Assembly: GCA_964598005.1 (NCBI GenBank)
Contig: CAZRAL010000085.1
Span: 1 to 5,473 of the forward strand
Direction: 5' to 3'
DNA from: CAZRAL01 sp964598005
GTDB lineage: Bacteria; Pseudomonadota; Gammaproteobacteria; Burkholderiales; Usitatibacteraceae
DNA: 5,473 nt
In this document: positions 1 to 5,473 of the stretch, one piece after another
Layout of the letters: every line of letters begins with the position of its first letter
Position numbering within the stretch: position 1 is the first letter of the stretch
Notes under the pieces: model-generated
Databases searched by the model: none
Seen by the model: the letters and a program-made list of their open reading frames with translations, nothing else
Told to the model about the DNA's origin: nothing
Program-made: the position numbers and the translations under genes

Positions 1-5
1 GACAA

Positions 6-36
6 CCGGACAGGTCGCGTGCTATAAATCCGGACA
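6..36. repeat. Two direct copies of CCGGACA near the window's left edge
   Basis: CCGGACA occurs at 6-12 and again at 30-36, and the first bases of the window (GACAAC) match what follows the motif in the second copy, so a third copy may straddle the edge. On the reverse strand the motif reads TGTCCGG. Short repeated motifs of this kind are found in the ends of some insertion sequences, including the IS21 family, so this may be the outer end of an element lying to the left. No transposase is visible here, and two 7-base copies could also arise by chance. Confidence 0.3.
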
Positions 37-70
37 ACTTAAAAACTCGCAACAGGCACGCAAAAGTTCT

Positions 71-99
71 TTGACTAATCCAATAAAAAATAATAGCAT
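71..99 (+). promoter_or_regulatory. Possible sigma70-type promoter upstream of yceD
   Basis: TTGACT (71-76) matches five of six bases of the -35 consensus. TAGCAT (94-99), 17 bases further on, matches four of six bases of the -10 consensus. Transcription would begin around 105-107, almost on the ATG at 109, which would make the yceD message leaderless or imply a later start codon. A stray TATAAA at 23-28 has no matching -35 within the window. The assignment rests on consensus matching only. Confidence 0.3.
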
Positions 100-108
100 G
101 CGTGCCGC

Positions 109-642
109 ATGAAAGATGAAAATAACCCTTCTCTCAGTCATAAAATCAATCATAAAATTTTGGTTGAGCCCTTTACCCGGCTTAAACAATCGGCCAGCGG
201 TTTTTTTTCGCCTGGTGATTTACCCGAATTGGCTGATTATTTGGCCAGCCCGGATGGGAAATTGCAGTACCACATTACCGGAAGCCAATTCACGGATGAC
301 GCAGGCAACCAAAAACGCAAACTCACGTGTATAATCAGCGGCTTGATTTTGCTTCATGATCCTGCTGCGAGCGAACCGGTTCCGTTTACTGTGGATATTG
401 CCAGCCGTTTGGTTGTGGTCGGTACGGAAGCGGAGCTGCCCCCGCTTGAAGAGGAAGCAGAAGACGAAGATTACATTGTCGCAGGCTCTGAAGTAGACCC
501 CGCCATTTTGGTTGCAGAAGAGATAATACTGAATTTACCCATGATGCCACGCAGCGGCTTCGGGCGTATATCGGCGGGAGAGAACGTGACCAACCCCTCG
601 CCGTTTGCCCGGCTGGCGGAGTTAAAGAAAACATCTTCCTGA
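109..642 (+). CDS. yceD: YceD / DUF177 family protein, 23S rRNA accumulation protein
   Basis: This 177-residue protein belongs to the DUF177 (YceD) family, which is encoded just before rpmF in many bacteria and has been linked to 23S rRNA accumulation in E. coli and plants; its molecular activity is not settled. Visible family traits are a segment with PGDLPELADYL (35-45), a beta-rich middle (about 52-105), an acidic stretch LEEEAEDEDY (113-122), then the VDPAILVAEEIILNLPMMPR region (129-148) and a closing NPSPFARLAELK (162-173). The usual central CxxC-type pair of the family (CQRCL-like) is absent: the aligned place reads LLHDPAASEP (81-90). Only one cysteine is present (C74). The ATG at 109 has no Shine-Dalgarno sequence. 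A TTG at 160 in the same frame is an alternative start and would remove a poorly conserved N-terminus. The gene lies 53 bases before rpmF, the classic arrangement. Identification is from C-terminal motifs and position. Confidence 0.85.
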   Translation: MKDENNPSLSHKINHKILVEPFTRLKQSASGFFSPGDLPELADYLASPDGKLQYHITGSQFTDDAGNQKRKLTCIISGLILLHDPAASEPVPFTVDIASRLVVVGTEAELPPLEEEAEDEDYIVAGSEVDPAILVAEEIILNLPMMPRSGFGRISAGENVTNPSPFARLAELKKTSS

Positions 643-683
643 TTTTGCCGGTCAATATCAGGAAACGATAAAGATTTTTAGTT

Positions 684-689
684 AAGGAG
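684..689 (+). promoter_or_regulatory. Strong ribosome binding site of rpmF
   Basis: AAGGAG lies six bases before the ATG at 696. It is the clearest Shine-Dalgarno sequence in the window, as expected for a highly expressed ribosomal protein, and it contrasts with the poor sites of yceD and plsX on either side. Confidence 0.8.
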
Positions 690-695
690 ATACGC

Positions 696-878
696 ATGGC
701 TGTTCAACAAAACAAAAAGTCCCCTTCCAAACGGGGCATGCATCGCGCGCATGATTTTCTGACCAATCCTCCGCTGGCGGTCGAGCCGACAACCGGGGAA
801 ACGCATTTGCGCCACCACATTAGTCCAAGCGGCTACTATCGCGGCAAGAAGGTTATCAAAACAAAAAGTGACGAGTAA
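696..878 (+). CDS. rpmF: 50S ribosomal protein L32 (bL32)
   Basis: The 60-residue product is ribosomal protein L32 of the large subunit. It starts with MAVQQNKKSPSKRGMHRAHD (1-20), the family's basic N-terminal signature, and carries HHISPSGYYRGKKV (40-53) near the end. The length is normal for a proteobacterial L32. It has no cysteine, so it is the zinc-free form and not the four-cysteine zinc-ribbon form known from other bacteria. The start is fixed by the family sequence and by AAGGAG six bases upstream. It sits between yceD and plsX, as in E. coli and many relatives. A 70-base gap follows before plsX, the longest gap inside the cluster. Confidence 0.97.
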   Translation: MAVQQNKKSPSKRGMHRAHDFLTNPPLAVEPTTGETHLRHHISPSGYYRGKKVIKTKSDE

Positions 879-915
879 TCGACTCGTTCATTTCCACGTA
901 TCAAGGTAGGCTGCT

Positions 916-942
916 GGGAGCGCCTGTCGTGGTTGTTCTCCC
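916..942 (+). other. Possible hairpin just upstream of the plsX start
   Basis: GGGAG (916-920) can pair with CTCCC (938-942) around a 17-base loop, ending six bases before the plsX ATG. It covers the place where a Shine-Dalgarno sequence would normally lie, and no such sequence is visible there. It has no run of T after it, so it does not resemble an intrinsic terminator. A five-pair stem of this kind may be accidental. Confidence 0.25.
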
Positions 943-948
943 GAAAAA

Positions 949-2019
949 ATGCAGATAACCATCGCCATCGATGCCATGGGCGGCGACCACGGTCCGTCCG
1001 TCACGGTCCCTGCGGCATTGCAGTTTCTCGAGCAAACGGCAGATTGTCGTGTGTTGCTGATCGGCAAGCCGGAAGTCATCCGCGCCGCCTTGCAAACCTC
1101 TCCAGCACAAAAACTGTTTGCACAGCATGCGGCGCGCGTGGAAGTAATAGAAGCGCAGGAAGTAGTGGGGATGGACGAAGATATTCGTTCGGCAATCCGC
1201 AACAAAAAAAATTCTTCCATGCGTATAGCCATCGACCATGTGAAATCGGGTGAAGCGCATGCCTGCGTATCGGCCGGTAACACAGGCGCATTGATGGGAA
1301 CGGCCAAATTTGTTTTAAAGACGCTACCCGGAATTGACCGACCTGCGATCTGTGCCGCATTGCCCACCCGCAAAGGCCAGTGCTATGTGCTTGATCTGGG
1401 AGCCAATGCAGAATGCACGCCGCAACATCTGCTGCAATTCGCCATCATGGGGGCGATGCTGGCGAATGCGGTGGAAGATATTTCCAATCCCACCGTGGGC
1501 TTGCTCAATATCGGTTCTGAAGATATCAAAGGCAGCGAATCGGTTAAAAAAGCCGGTGAATTATTGAAAAGCAGCCATCTCAATTTTTACGGCAACATCG
1601 AAGGCACCGATATTTATAAAGGAACCACCGATGTGGTGGTATGCGATGGCTTTGTCGGCAATGTCATGCTGAAGACTTCTGAAGGTCTGGCCAAAATGAT
1701 GGGCGATTTTTTGAAAGCGGAATATAAAAAGAATTGGTATACCCGCTTTGCTGCACTGGTTTCAGCGCCAGTCATTGCAGGATTTCGCCGCCGCGTCGAT
1801 CACCGCCGTTATAACGGCGCAGCCTTACTGGGATTGAAAGGGATCATTGTCAAAAGCCACGGCTCGGCAGATATATTTGCTTTTTCCAAAGCACTGGAGC
1901 GGGCCGCCCTGGAAGTGCGCCACGGATTGCTCGCACGTATCGGCGCAGAAATCGAGCGCCTGCATGCGGAAGGGCTATTGGTGCCGCAATCTTCACCTGC
2001 TGCGGAGCCGGTGACATGA
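949..2019 (+). CDS. plsX: Phosphate acyltransferase PlsX (acyl-ACP:phosphate acyltransferase)
   Basis: PlsX converts acyl-ACP and inorganic phosphate into acyl-phosphate, which PlsY then uses to acylate glycerol-3-phosphate. It is a peripheral membrane enzyme joining fatty-acid and phospholipid synthesis. The 356-residue length is typical. Family motifs appear in order: IAIDAMGGDHGP (5-16), KKNSSMRIA (86-94), SAGNTGALM (108-116), LDLGAN (148-153), LNIGSE (186-191), VCDGFVGNVMLKTSEG (231-246) and KSHGSAD (302-308). The ATG at 949 is the only reasonable start: the frame upstream has a stop at 907-909 and no start codon between, and the family begins a few residues before DAMGGDHGP. No good Shine-Dalgarno sequence precedes it, so translation may depend on coupling or on local structure. 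Its stop overlaps the fabH start as ATGA, which suggests translational coupling. Nothing in the protein looks damaged. Confidence 0.97.
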   Translation: MQITIAIDAMGGDHGPSVTVPAALQFLEQTADCRVLLIGKPEVIRAALQTSPAQKLFAQHAARVEVIEAQEVVGMDEDIRSAIRNKKNSSMRIAIDHVKSGEAHACVSAGNTGALMGTAKFVLKTLPGIDRPAICAALPTRKGQCYVLDLGANAECTPQHLLQFAIMGAMLANAVEDISNPTVGLLNIGSEDIKGSESVKKAGELLKSSHLNFYGNIEGTDIYKGTTDVVVCDGFVGNVMLKTSEGLAKMMGDFLKAEYKKNWYTRFAALVSAPVIAGFRRRVDHRRYNGAALLGLKGIIVKSHGSADIFAFSKALERAALEVRHGLLARIGAEIERLHAEGLLVPQSSPAAEPVT

Positions 2020-2975
2020 TTTATTCGCGTATCGCAGGCACGGGCAGCTACCTGCCCGCCCGATGCCTGACCAACAAGGACCTTGAAAACATCGTCGATA
2101 CCAGCGACGAATGGATCGTTTCCCGCACGGGAATACGCGAGCGGCATATCGCTGCTGAAGGTGAACTGGCCAGCGATCTGGCGGTACAAGCGGCTGGACA
2201 GGCCATGACAGCGGCAGGGGTAACGGCAGAAGACATCGACCTGATTATCGTTGCCACCTCAACGCCCGACATGATTTTTCCCAGCACCGCCTGCATCCTG
2301 CAAAACAAGCTGGGAGTCAAGCAGGGCGCGGCGTTTGATGTGCAGGCCGTATGTGCGGGCTTTGTATATGGCCTCGCAACGGCGGATAAATTCATCAAAA
2401 GCGGCGCGTCGCAGTGTGCATTGGTCGTGGGTGCGGAAGTATTTTCGCGGATTCTGAACTGGCAGGATCGTGGCACCTGCGTCCTGTTCGGCGATGGCGC
2501 AGGGGCTGTCATCCTGAAAGCCGCAGAAAAACCGGGCATCCTTTCTTCACACTTGCATGCCGACGGGCGTTATCGCGATGTGCTGTGCACACCCGGCTCG
2601 ATTGCCAATGGGCAGGTAAGCGGCAGTCCATTTTTGACCATGGAAGGCAGCGCCGTTTACAAATTTGCCGTAAAAGCCTTTGAGGACGTGGCGTGGGAAG
2701 CCTTGAATGCCAACGACATGAAACCGGAACAAATCGACTGGTTCATCTGCCATCAAGCCAACCAGCGCATCATCCAGCATGCCGCGCGCAAACTGGCGTT
2801 GCCCGATCAAAAAGTGGTGCTTACCGTTGATCGTCATGGCAATACCTCGGCGGCCTCGATCCCGCTGGCGCTCGATGTTACCGTTCGCAGCGGCAAAGTG
2901 AAAGCAGGAGACACTCTGCTATTCGCTGCACTGGGAGGCGGATTTGCCTGGGGGGCCGTATTACTGAAATGGTGA
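2016..2975 (+). CDS. fabH: Beta-ketoacyl-ACP synthase III (KAS III)
   Basis: FabH starts fatty-acid synthesis by condensing a short acyl-CoA, usually acetyl-CoA, with malonyl-ACP to give acetoacetyl-ACP. The 319 residues match the usual length. The Cys-His-Asn catalytic triad is complete: C113 in VQAVCAGF, H246 in ICHQANQRI (244-252), and N276 in RHGNTSAAS. Other family stretches are DTSDEWIVSRTGIRERH (28-44), FGDGAGAV (158-165) and the C-terminal ALGGGFAWGAVLLKW. The start overlaps the plsX stop by four bases, and GGAG at 2004-2007 lies eight bases upstream, so both coupling and a ribosome site support it. It is followed by fabD after four bases, in the usual order. Confidence 0.98.
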   Translation: MIYSRIAGTGSYLPARCLTNKDLENIVDTSDEWIVSRTGIRERHIAAEGELASDLAVQAAGQAMTAAGVTAEDIDLIIVATSTPDMIFPSTACILQNKLGVKQGAAFDVQAVCAGFVYGLATADKFIKSGASQCALVVGAEVFSRILNWQDRGTCVLFGDGAGAVILKAAEKPGILSSHLHADGRYRDVLCTPGSIANGQVSGSPFLTMEGSAVYKFAVKAFEDVAWEALNANDMKPEQIDWFICHQANQRIIQHAARKLALPDQKVVLTVDRHGNTSAASIPLALDVTVRSGKVKAGDTLLFAALGGGFAWGAVLLKW

Positions 2976-2979
2976 CCGC

Positions 2980-3912
2980 ATGAGCACGACCGCGATTGTA
3001 TTTGCCGGGCAGGGTTCCCAATCGATCGGCATGATGTCCGACCTGATTGATTTGCCCGCAGTCAAAAAAACATTCGATGAGGCAGCAGACACGTTGCACA
3101 TCGACTTGTGGAAAATGGTTACCGAAGGCCCGGCTGAATTACTCAATCAGACAATCAACACCCAGCCCTTGATGCTGGCCGCGGGCGTGGCGACGTTTCG
3201 TGCCTGGCAAGAGGCAGGCGGTCAGGCAGCAGCCTATTATGCGGGCCATAGCCTCGGCGAATATACAGCACTGGTTGCCGCGGAGGCCTTGCCATTTTCC
3301 GATGCATTGCCACTGGTGCGCTTTCGCGCCCAAAGCATGCAGGATGCGGTGCCCGAAGGCGTGGGGGCAATGGCGGCGATTCTGGGGCTGGATCAAATAG
3401 TGCTGGATGCCATTTGTCGGGAAGCCGCACAAAACGACGTGTGCGAGGCCGTCAACCTCAACGCTCCCGGGCAAATCGTGATTGCCGGCCACCGCGAGGC
3501 GGTGGAACGTGGCATGGCGCTCGCCAAAGCACGTGGGGCGAAACGCGCGCTCTTGCTGCCGATGAGCGTGCCTTCGCATTGTGCGCTGATGCGGCCAGCG
3601 GCGCAGCGACTGGAACAATATTTATCGGACGTCCACATTTCCGTGCCGGATCGCCCCGTCATCCAGAATGCAGACGTGCGGGCATTTCCTTCCGCAGACG
3701 AAATCAAACAGGCATTGGTCGCGCAACTTTATCGACCGGTGCGCTGGATCGAAACGGTTGAGTATTTGGCAACTCAGAGTGTAAGTACCGTTGTGGAATG
3801 CGTGCCGGGCAAAATTCTGACCGGCCTCAACAAGCGCATTGCGCCGGACATGAATTGTCTGGCGATTACTGATACGGCTTCGTTGCACGCTGCCATCCAT
3901 GCAGCAGCATGA
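2980..3912 (+). CDS. fabD: Malonyl-CoA:ACP transacylase
   Basis: FabD transfers the malonyl group from malonyl-CoA to ACP, supplying the extender unit for FabH and the elongating synthases. At 310 residues it has the normal length. Key features are GQGSQ (10-14), whose glutamine Q11 helps form the oxyanion hole; the nucleophile S91 within GHSLGE (89-94); the arginine-containing segment RFRAQSM (114-120) that binds the malonyl carboxylate; NAPGQ (161-165); and the catalytic histidine H200 in VPSHCALM (197-204). The protein begins close to the first strand (TAIVFAGQGSQ), so the ATG at 2980 is well supported although its Shine-Dalgarno sequence is weak. Translation probably continues from fabH, which ends four bases before. 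Confidence 0.97.
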   Translation: MSTTAIVFAGQGSQSIGMMSDLIDLPAVKKTFDEAADTLHIDLWKMVTEGPAELLNQTINTQPLMLAAGVATFRAWQEAGGQAAAYYAGHSLGEYTALVAAEALPFSDALPLVRFRAQSMQDAVPEGVGAMAAILGLDQIVLDAICREAAQNDVCEAVNLNAPGQIVIAGHREAVERGMALAKARGAKRALLLPMSVPSHCALMRPAAQRLEQYLSDVHISVPDRPVIQNADVRAFPSADEIKQALVAQLYRPVRWIETVEYLATQSVSTVVECVPGKILTGLNKRIAPDMNCLAITDTASLHAAIHAAA

Positions 3913-3923
3913 AAGGATAAACA

Positions 3924-4667
3924 ATGTCACTGTCGAATGAAATCGCCCTGGTAACGGGCGCTTCGCGGGGAATCGGTCGGGCTATTTTGCATACCCTGGG
4001 TAAAGCGGGCGCCACCGTCATCGGCACGGCGACCAGTGAAGCCGGGGTACAGGCCATTGAAAAATCGCTTCAGGAAGCGGGCCTGAAGGGGGCAGGCATG
4101 GTGCTCGATGTCCGTGATGGCAAACGCTGCGACGAGGTGCTGAAGGAAATCGAAACAAAATTTGCCGCCATCAGCATACTGGTGAACAACGCCGGGATCA
4201 CCCGCGATACGCTGCTCATGCGCATGAAGGATGAGGATTGGCAAGAAGTGCTGGAAACCAATCTGACCTCCGTATTTCGCTTGTCGCGCAGCGTGATCAA
4301 AAACATGCTCAAAGCGCGCGCAGGGCGCATCATCAACATTGCATCGGTCGTGGGATTTGCAGGGAATGCCGGGCAAACCAATTACGTTGCCGCCAAGGCT
4401 GGCATGGTGGGTTTTACCAAAGCGCTGGCCCGTGAAGTGGGCAGCCGCAACATCACGGTCAATTGTGTGGCCCCCGGTTTTATCCAGACCGATATGACCG
4501 AAACGCTTTCCCCAGAGCAAGTCAAGAAACTGATCGAAAACGTTCCGCTAGGCCGCTTGGGAACGGTAAACGATGTGGCCGAGGCGGTGCTTTATCTGGC
4601 CTTGCCGGGGGCCGGGTACGTCACAGGGAATACAGTGCATGTCAACGGTGGCATGTTCATGGATTGA
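3924..4667 (+). CDS. fabG: 3-oxoacyl-ACP reductase
   Basis: FabG is the NADPH-dependent short-chain dehydrogenase that reduces 3-oxoacyl-ACP to 3-hydroxyacyl-ACP, the first reduction of each elongation cycle. It normally works as a tetramer in the cytoplasm. The 247 residues are full length. The cofactor motif TGASRGIG is at 11-18, NNAG at 88-91, and the catalytic residues are N113, S141, Y154 and K158 (YVAAK). The ending HVNGGMFMD is the usual FabG C-terminus. AAAGGA at 3912-3917 lies six bases before the ATG, after an 11-base gap from fabD, and confirms the start. In the common arrangement acpP follows directly, but here it does not. The gene itself is intact and shows no unusual residues at the active site. 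Confidence 0.97.
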   Translation: MSLSNEIALVTGASRGIGRAILHTLGKAGATVIGTATSEAGVQAIEKSLQEAGLKGAGMVLDVRDGKRCDEVLKEIETKFAAISILVNNAGITRDTLLMRMKDEDWQEVLETNLTSVFRLSRSVIKNMLKARAGRIINIASVVGFAGNAGQTNYVAAKAGMVGFTKALAREVGSRNITVNCVAPGFIQTDMTETLSPEQVKKLIENVPLGRLGTVNDVAEAVLYLALPGAGYVTGNTVHVNGGMFMD

Positions 4668-4770
4668 GGGTTGGAACGACTGGCACGAAAAGAGATGATG
4701 TTGCATAAATTTTGCCAGCACTGCTACTAGCAAAAAGTGACAAATAAAAAAACCAAAAGGTGGCAAATTG
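4668..4770. other. AT-rich spacer where acpP would be expected; no clear terminator
   Basis: This stretch between fabG and the unknown gene contains no open frame resembling ACP and no serine-containing DSL-type ACP motif. It has a run of seven A (4746-4752) and several smaller A runs. Two weak inverted repeats are visible: TTTGCCA (4711-4717) with TGGCAAA (4761-4767), and TTTTGC (4710-4715) with GCAAAA (4730-4735). The second could form a six-pair stem with a 14-base loop followed by one further A, but there is no T run on the + strand, so it is not a convincing terminator. Confidence 0.5.
4758..4763 (+). promoter_or_regulatory. Ribosome binding site supporting an ATG at 4771
   Basis: AGGTGG matches five of six bases of AGGAGG and lies seven bases before ATG at 4771. 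It favours that ATG over the TTG at 4775 that opens the long frame, and so argues that the gene was originally read from 4771 and is now frameshifted. Confidence 0.55.
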
Positions 4771-5225
4771 ATGTTTGATTTTCCGTTTTTTAGGCAGTCT
4801 GTTTCTCGTTGGGCCCCTCATGCATAAGCTCGATTGGCAGCCTACCGAGGAATGGGTACCGCACTCCTTTGCACCGATATTCACCACCGAACCCATGTCG
4901 ACAGGAGTATCACGGCTTGTTGCTGGTGTTCCTGGTGGTGACTCCTCTATCTTGTTCAAGCTGGTCGAGTGTCTTGAGCCGCCGTTCTTTGTTCTCTATG
5001 TTCTGCATACGCCGCGGGGTGAAGGTGATCCTGGCCGTTACCAGAGTTCCGAGCTTGAACTTGATGCTCTTCAATCATTTATCTCTCGCTTTGCGGCGTT
5101 TTTCGCTGGGGATGCACGCTTTGATCTCTGGATTCATTCGCCGAGCGACCAAGGAACGATCGTGTGGGACCGTCATAACCTTATCTATGGTTACGGCCCA
5201 ATCGAGTGCTACAGCCGCGCACTTA
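4771..5225 (+). pseudogene. Unrecognised gene, probably frameshifted early and cut at the 3' end by an IS element
   Basis: I do not recognise a named family. The body of the protein is read from 4775 (TTG) or 4820 (ATG) and runs to the IS junction at 5225, about 150 residues. Counting from 4775, it includes SRLVAGVPGGDSS (46-58), LEPPFFVLYVLHTPRGEGDP (67-86), GRYQSSELELDAL (87-99) and GDARFDLWIHSP (112-123), then WDRHNLIYGYGP (131-142). It looks like a soluble mixed alpha/beta protein with no signal peptide. The best start by ribosome site is ATG 4771, but that frame stops at 4825-4827 after 18 codons. Removing one base between 4771 and 4825, for example from the T run 4786-4791 or the C run 4814-4817, would join the two frames. 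At the 3' end the last native codon is at 5222-5224, and the frame then runs ten codons into IS DNA. Codon use looks like that of a real gene. Either the coding frame is damaged at both ends or a sequence error explains the 5' problem. Confidence 0.55.
5223..5225. other. TTA target site flanking the IS left end
   Basis: TTA immediately precedes the IS end GAACCTGTTC. Elements of the IS5 family's IS1031 group typically duplicate a three-base TNA target, and TTA fits. The matching copy on the other side lies outside the window, so duplication itself cannot be confirmed. Confidence 0.5.
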
Positions 5226-5424
5226 GAACCTGTTCAAGATTACTGACGTGCTATTAGAATGATGATTTTATTCATGGCTACTGGCAATGAGAAAGAAATA
5301 TCCAAGTGACATAAGCCGGGAACAATTTAGACAAATACAACCTTTACTGGAAAGCGCCAGAAAGAAAACAAAGCCGCGCCAAGTGGACTTATACGATGTA
5401 TTTTGTGCCATTCTGTATTTATTA
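5226..5424 (+). mobile_element. Left part of an IS5-family insertion sequence (IS1031-like group)
   Basis: The element opens with GAACCTGTTCAAGATT (5226-5241), which resembles the GAGCCTGTTCAAAATT-type terminal repeats I associate with this group. A 61-base leader separates the end from the transposase start at 5287. Sequence typical of the element ends near 5424, and the rest is missing or displaced. It sits inside the unknown gene and in the same orientation as the fab genes. The internal breakpoint means this copy is probably not active as it stands. Confidence 0.7.
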
Positions 5425-5469
5425 ACTGATGTTACGCACGGTCACATGAAAAGTGGTAATTTTTGCGGA
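5287..5469 (+). pseudogene. Truncated IS5-family transposase, N-terminal part only
   Basis: The product begins MRKKYPSDISREQFRQIQPL and continues through SARKKTKPRQVDLYDVFCAILYLL (residues 23-46). This is the characteristic N-terminal region of IS5-family transposases (DUF4096-like), which in complete copies is followed by a segment beginning near KSGCQWRML and later by the DDE catalytic domain. Here the family sequence stops after residue 46. Residues 47-60 (TDVTHGHMKSGNFC and onward) come from unrelated DNA and end at TGA 5467-5469. No catalytic aspartate or glutamate region is present, so the fragment cannot be an active enzyme. The ATG at 5287 is the family's usual start, though its Shine-Dalgarno sequence is poor. 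Confidence 0.75.
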
Positions 5470-5473
5470 TGAA
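5425..5473. other. Unrelated DNA joined to the broken transposase, possibly the end of a second element
   Basis: From about 5425 the sequence no longer fits an IS5-family transposase. The first bases are ACTGATGTTACGCACGGTCA. A start at TG (5427) would fit the TG...CA ends of some elements such as the IS21 family, but I cannot match it to a named element and there is too little of it to be sure. It could also be a deletion junction or an assembly join. Confidence 0.35.

Noticed and set aside
888..1373. Minus-strand 161-codon frame at the start of plsX
   Set aside because: It overlaps the well-conserved PlsX N-terminus and shows no recognisable motifs.
3927..4520. Long open frame of 197 codons on the minus strand
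   Set aside because: It lies wholly opposite fabG, whose catalytic motifs are complete. The product has no recognisable domain and its composition looks like an antisense shadow.
4710..4767. Inverted repeats downstream of fabG considered as a terminator or operator
   Set aside because: The stems are only six or seven pairs, AT-rich, with long loops and no T run on the + strand.
4809..5246. A 145-codon + strand frame overlapping the unknown gene
   Set aside because: It is serine- and arginine-rich without family-like motifs, has no ribosome site, and runs across the IS junction. The 4775 frame has far more protein-like sequence.
5427..5442. Possible group II intron end (GTGCG on the reverse strand, opposite CGCAC)
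   Set aside because: A minus-strand intron starting here would have to extend leftward across the IS5 transposase and leader, which are normal IS sequence, so the five-base match is best taken as chance.
1..5473. CRISPR array, tRNA or rRNA genes, and defence or toxin-antitoxin systems
   Set aside because: No regularly spaced repeats, no cloverleaf-like or rRNA sequence, and no recognisable defence or toxin-antitoxin protein were seen.

Overview
The window holds the front part of a conserved proteobacterial fatty-acid and phospholipid synthesis cluster, all on the + strand: yceD (DUF177), rpmF (ribosomal protein L32), plsX, fabH, fabD and fabG. After fabG it changes to disrupted, mobile-element-rich DNA. 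The gene order, the cysteine-free L32 and the protein sequences suggest a betaproteobacterium, possibly from the Nitrosomonadales or a neighbouring group. That placement is my inference from gene order and general resemblance; I cannot fix a genus.

Layout. Positions 1-108 are upstream DNA with two spaced copies of CCGGACA, which look like part of a mobile-element end, and a possible promoter. Positions 109-878 carry yceD and rpmF. Positions 949-4667 carry plsX, fabH, fabD and fabG, tightly packed: plsX and fabH overlap by 4 bases, fabH and fabD are 4 bases apart, and fabD and fabG are 11 bases apart. This fits one transcription unit. Positions 4668-4770 are AT-rich intergenic DNA without a clear terminator. 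Positions 4771-5225 are an unrecognised gene that seems broken at both ends: its best start is out of frame with its body, and its 3' end is cut by an insertion sequence. At 5226 an IS5-family element begins (left end GAACCTGTTC, preceded by TTA). Its transposase keeps normal sequence only to about 5424, where unrelated DNA takes over to the window edge.

How the genes work together. FabD moves malonyl groups from CoA to acyl carrier protein (ACP). FabH condenses acetyl-CoA with malonyl-ACP to start a chain. FabG carries out the first reduction of each cycle. PlsX turns acyl-ACP into acyl-phosphate for phospholipid synthesis. L32 and YceD link the cluster to ribosome production. The usual next genes, acpP (ACP itself) and fabF, are not where they would be expected. 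The unknown gene and the IS element lie there instead, which is the main irregularity of the window. The core genes look intact and ordinary, and I did not find a convincing new biological system. The points worth checking are the lost acpP position, the doubly broken unknown gene, the possible nested insertion at the right edge, and a YceD without its usual cysteine pair.
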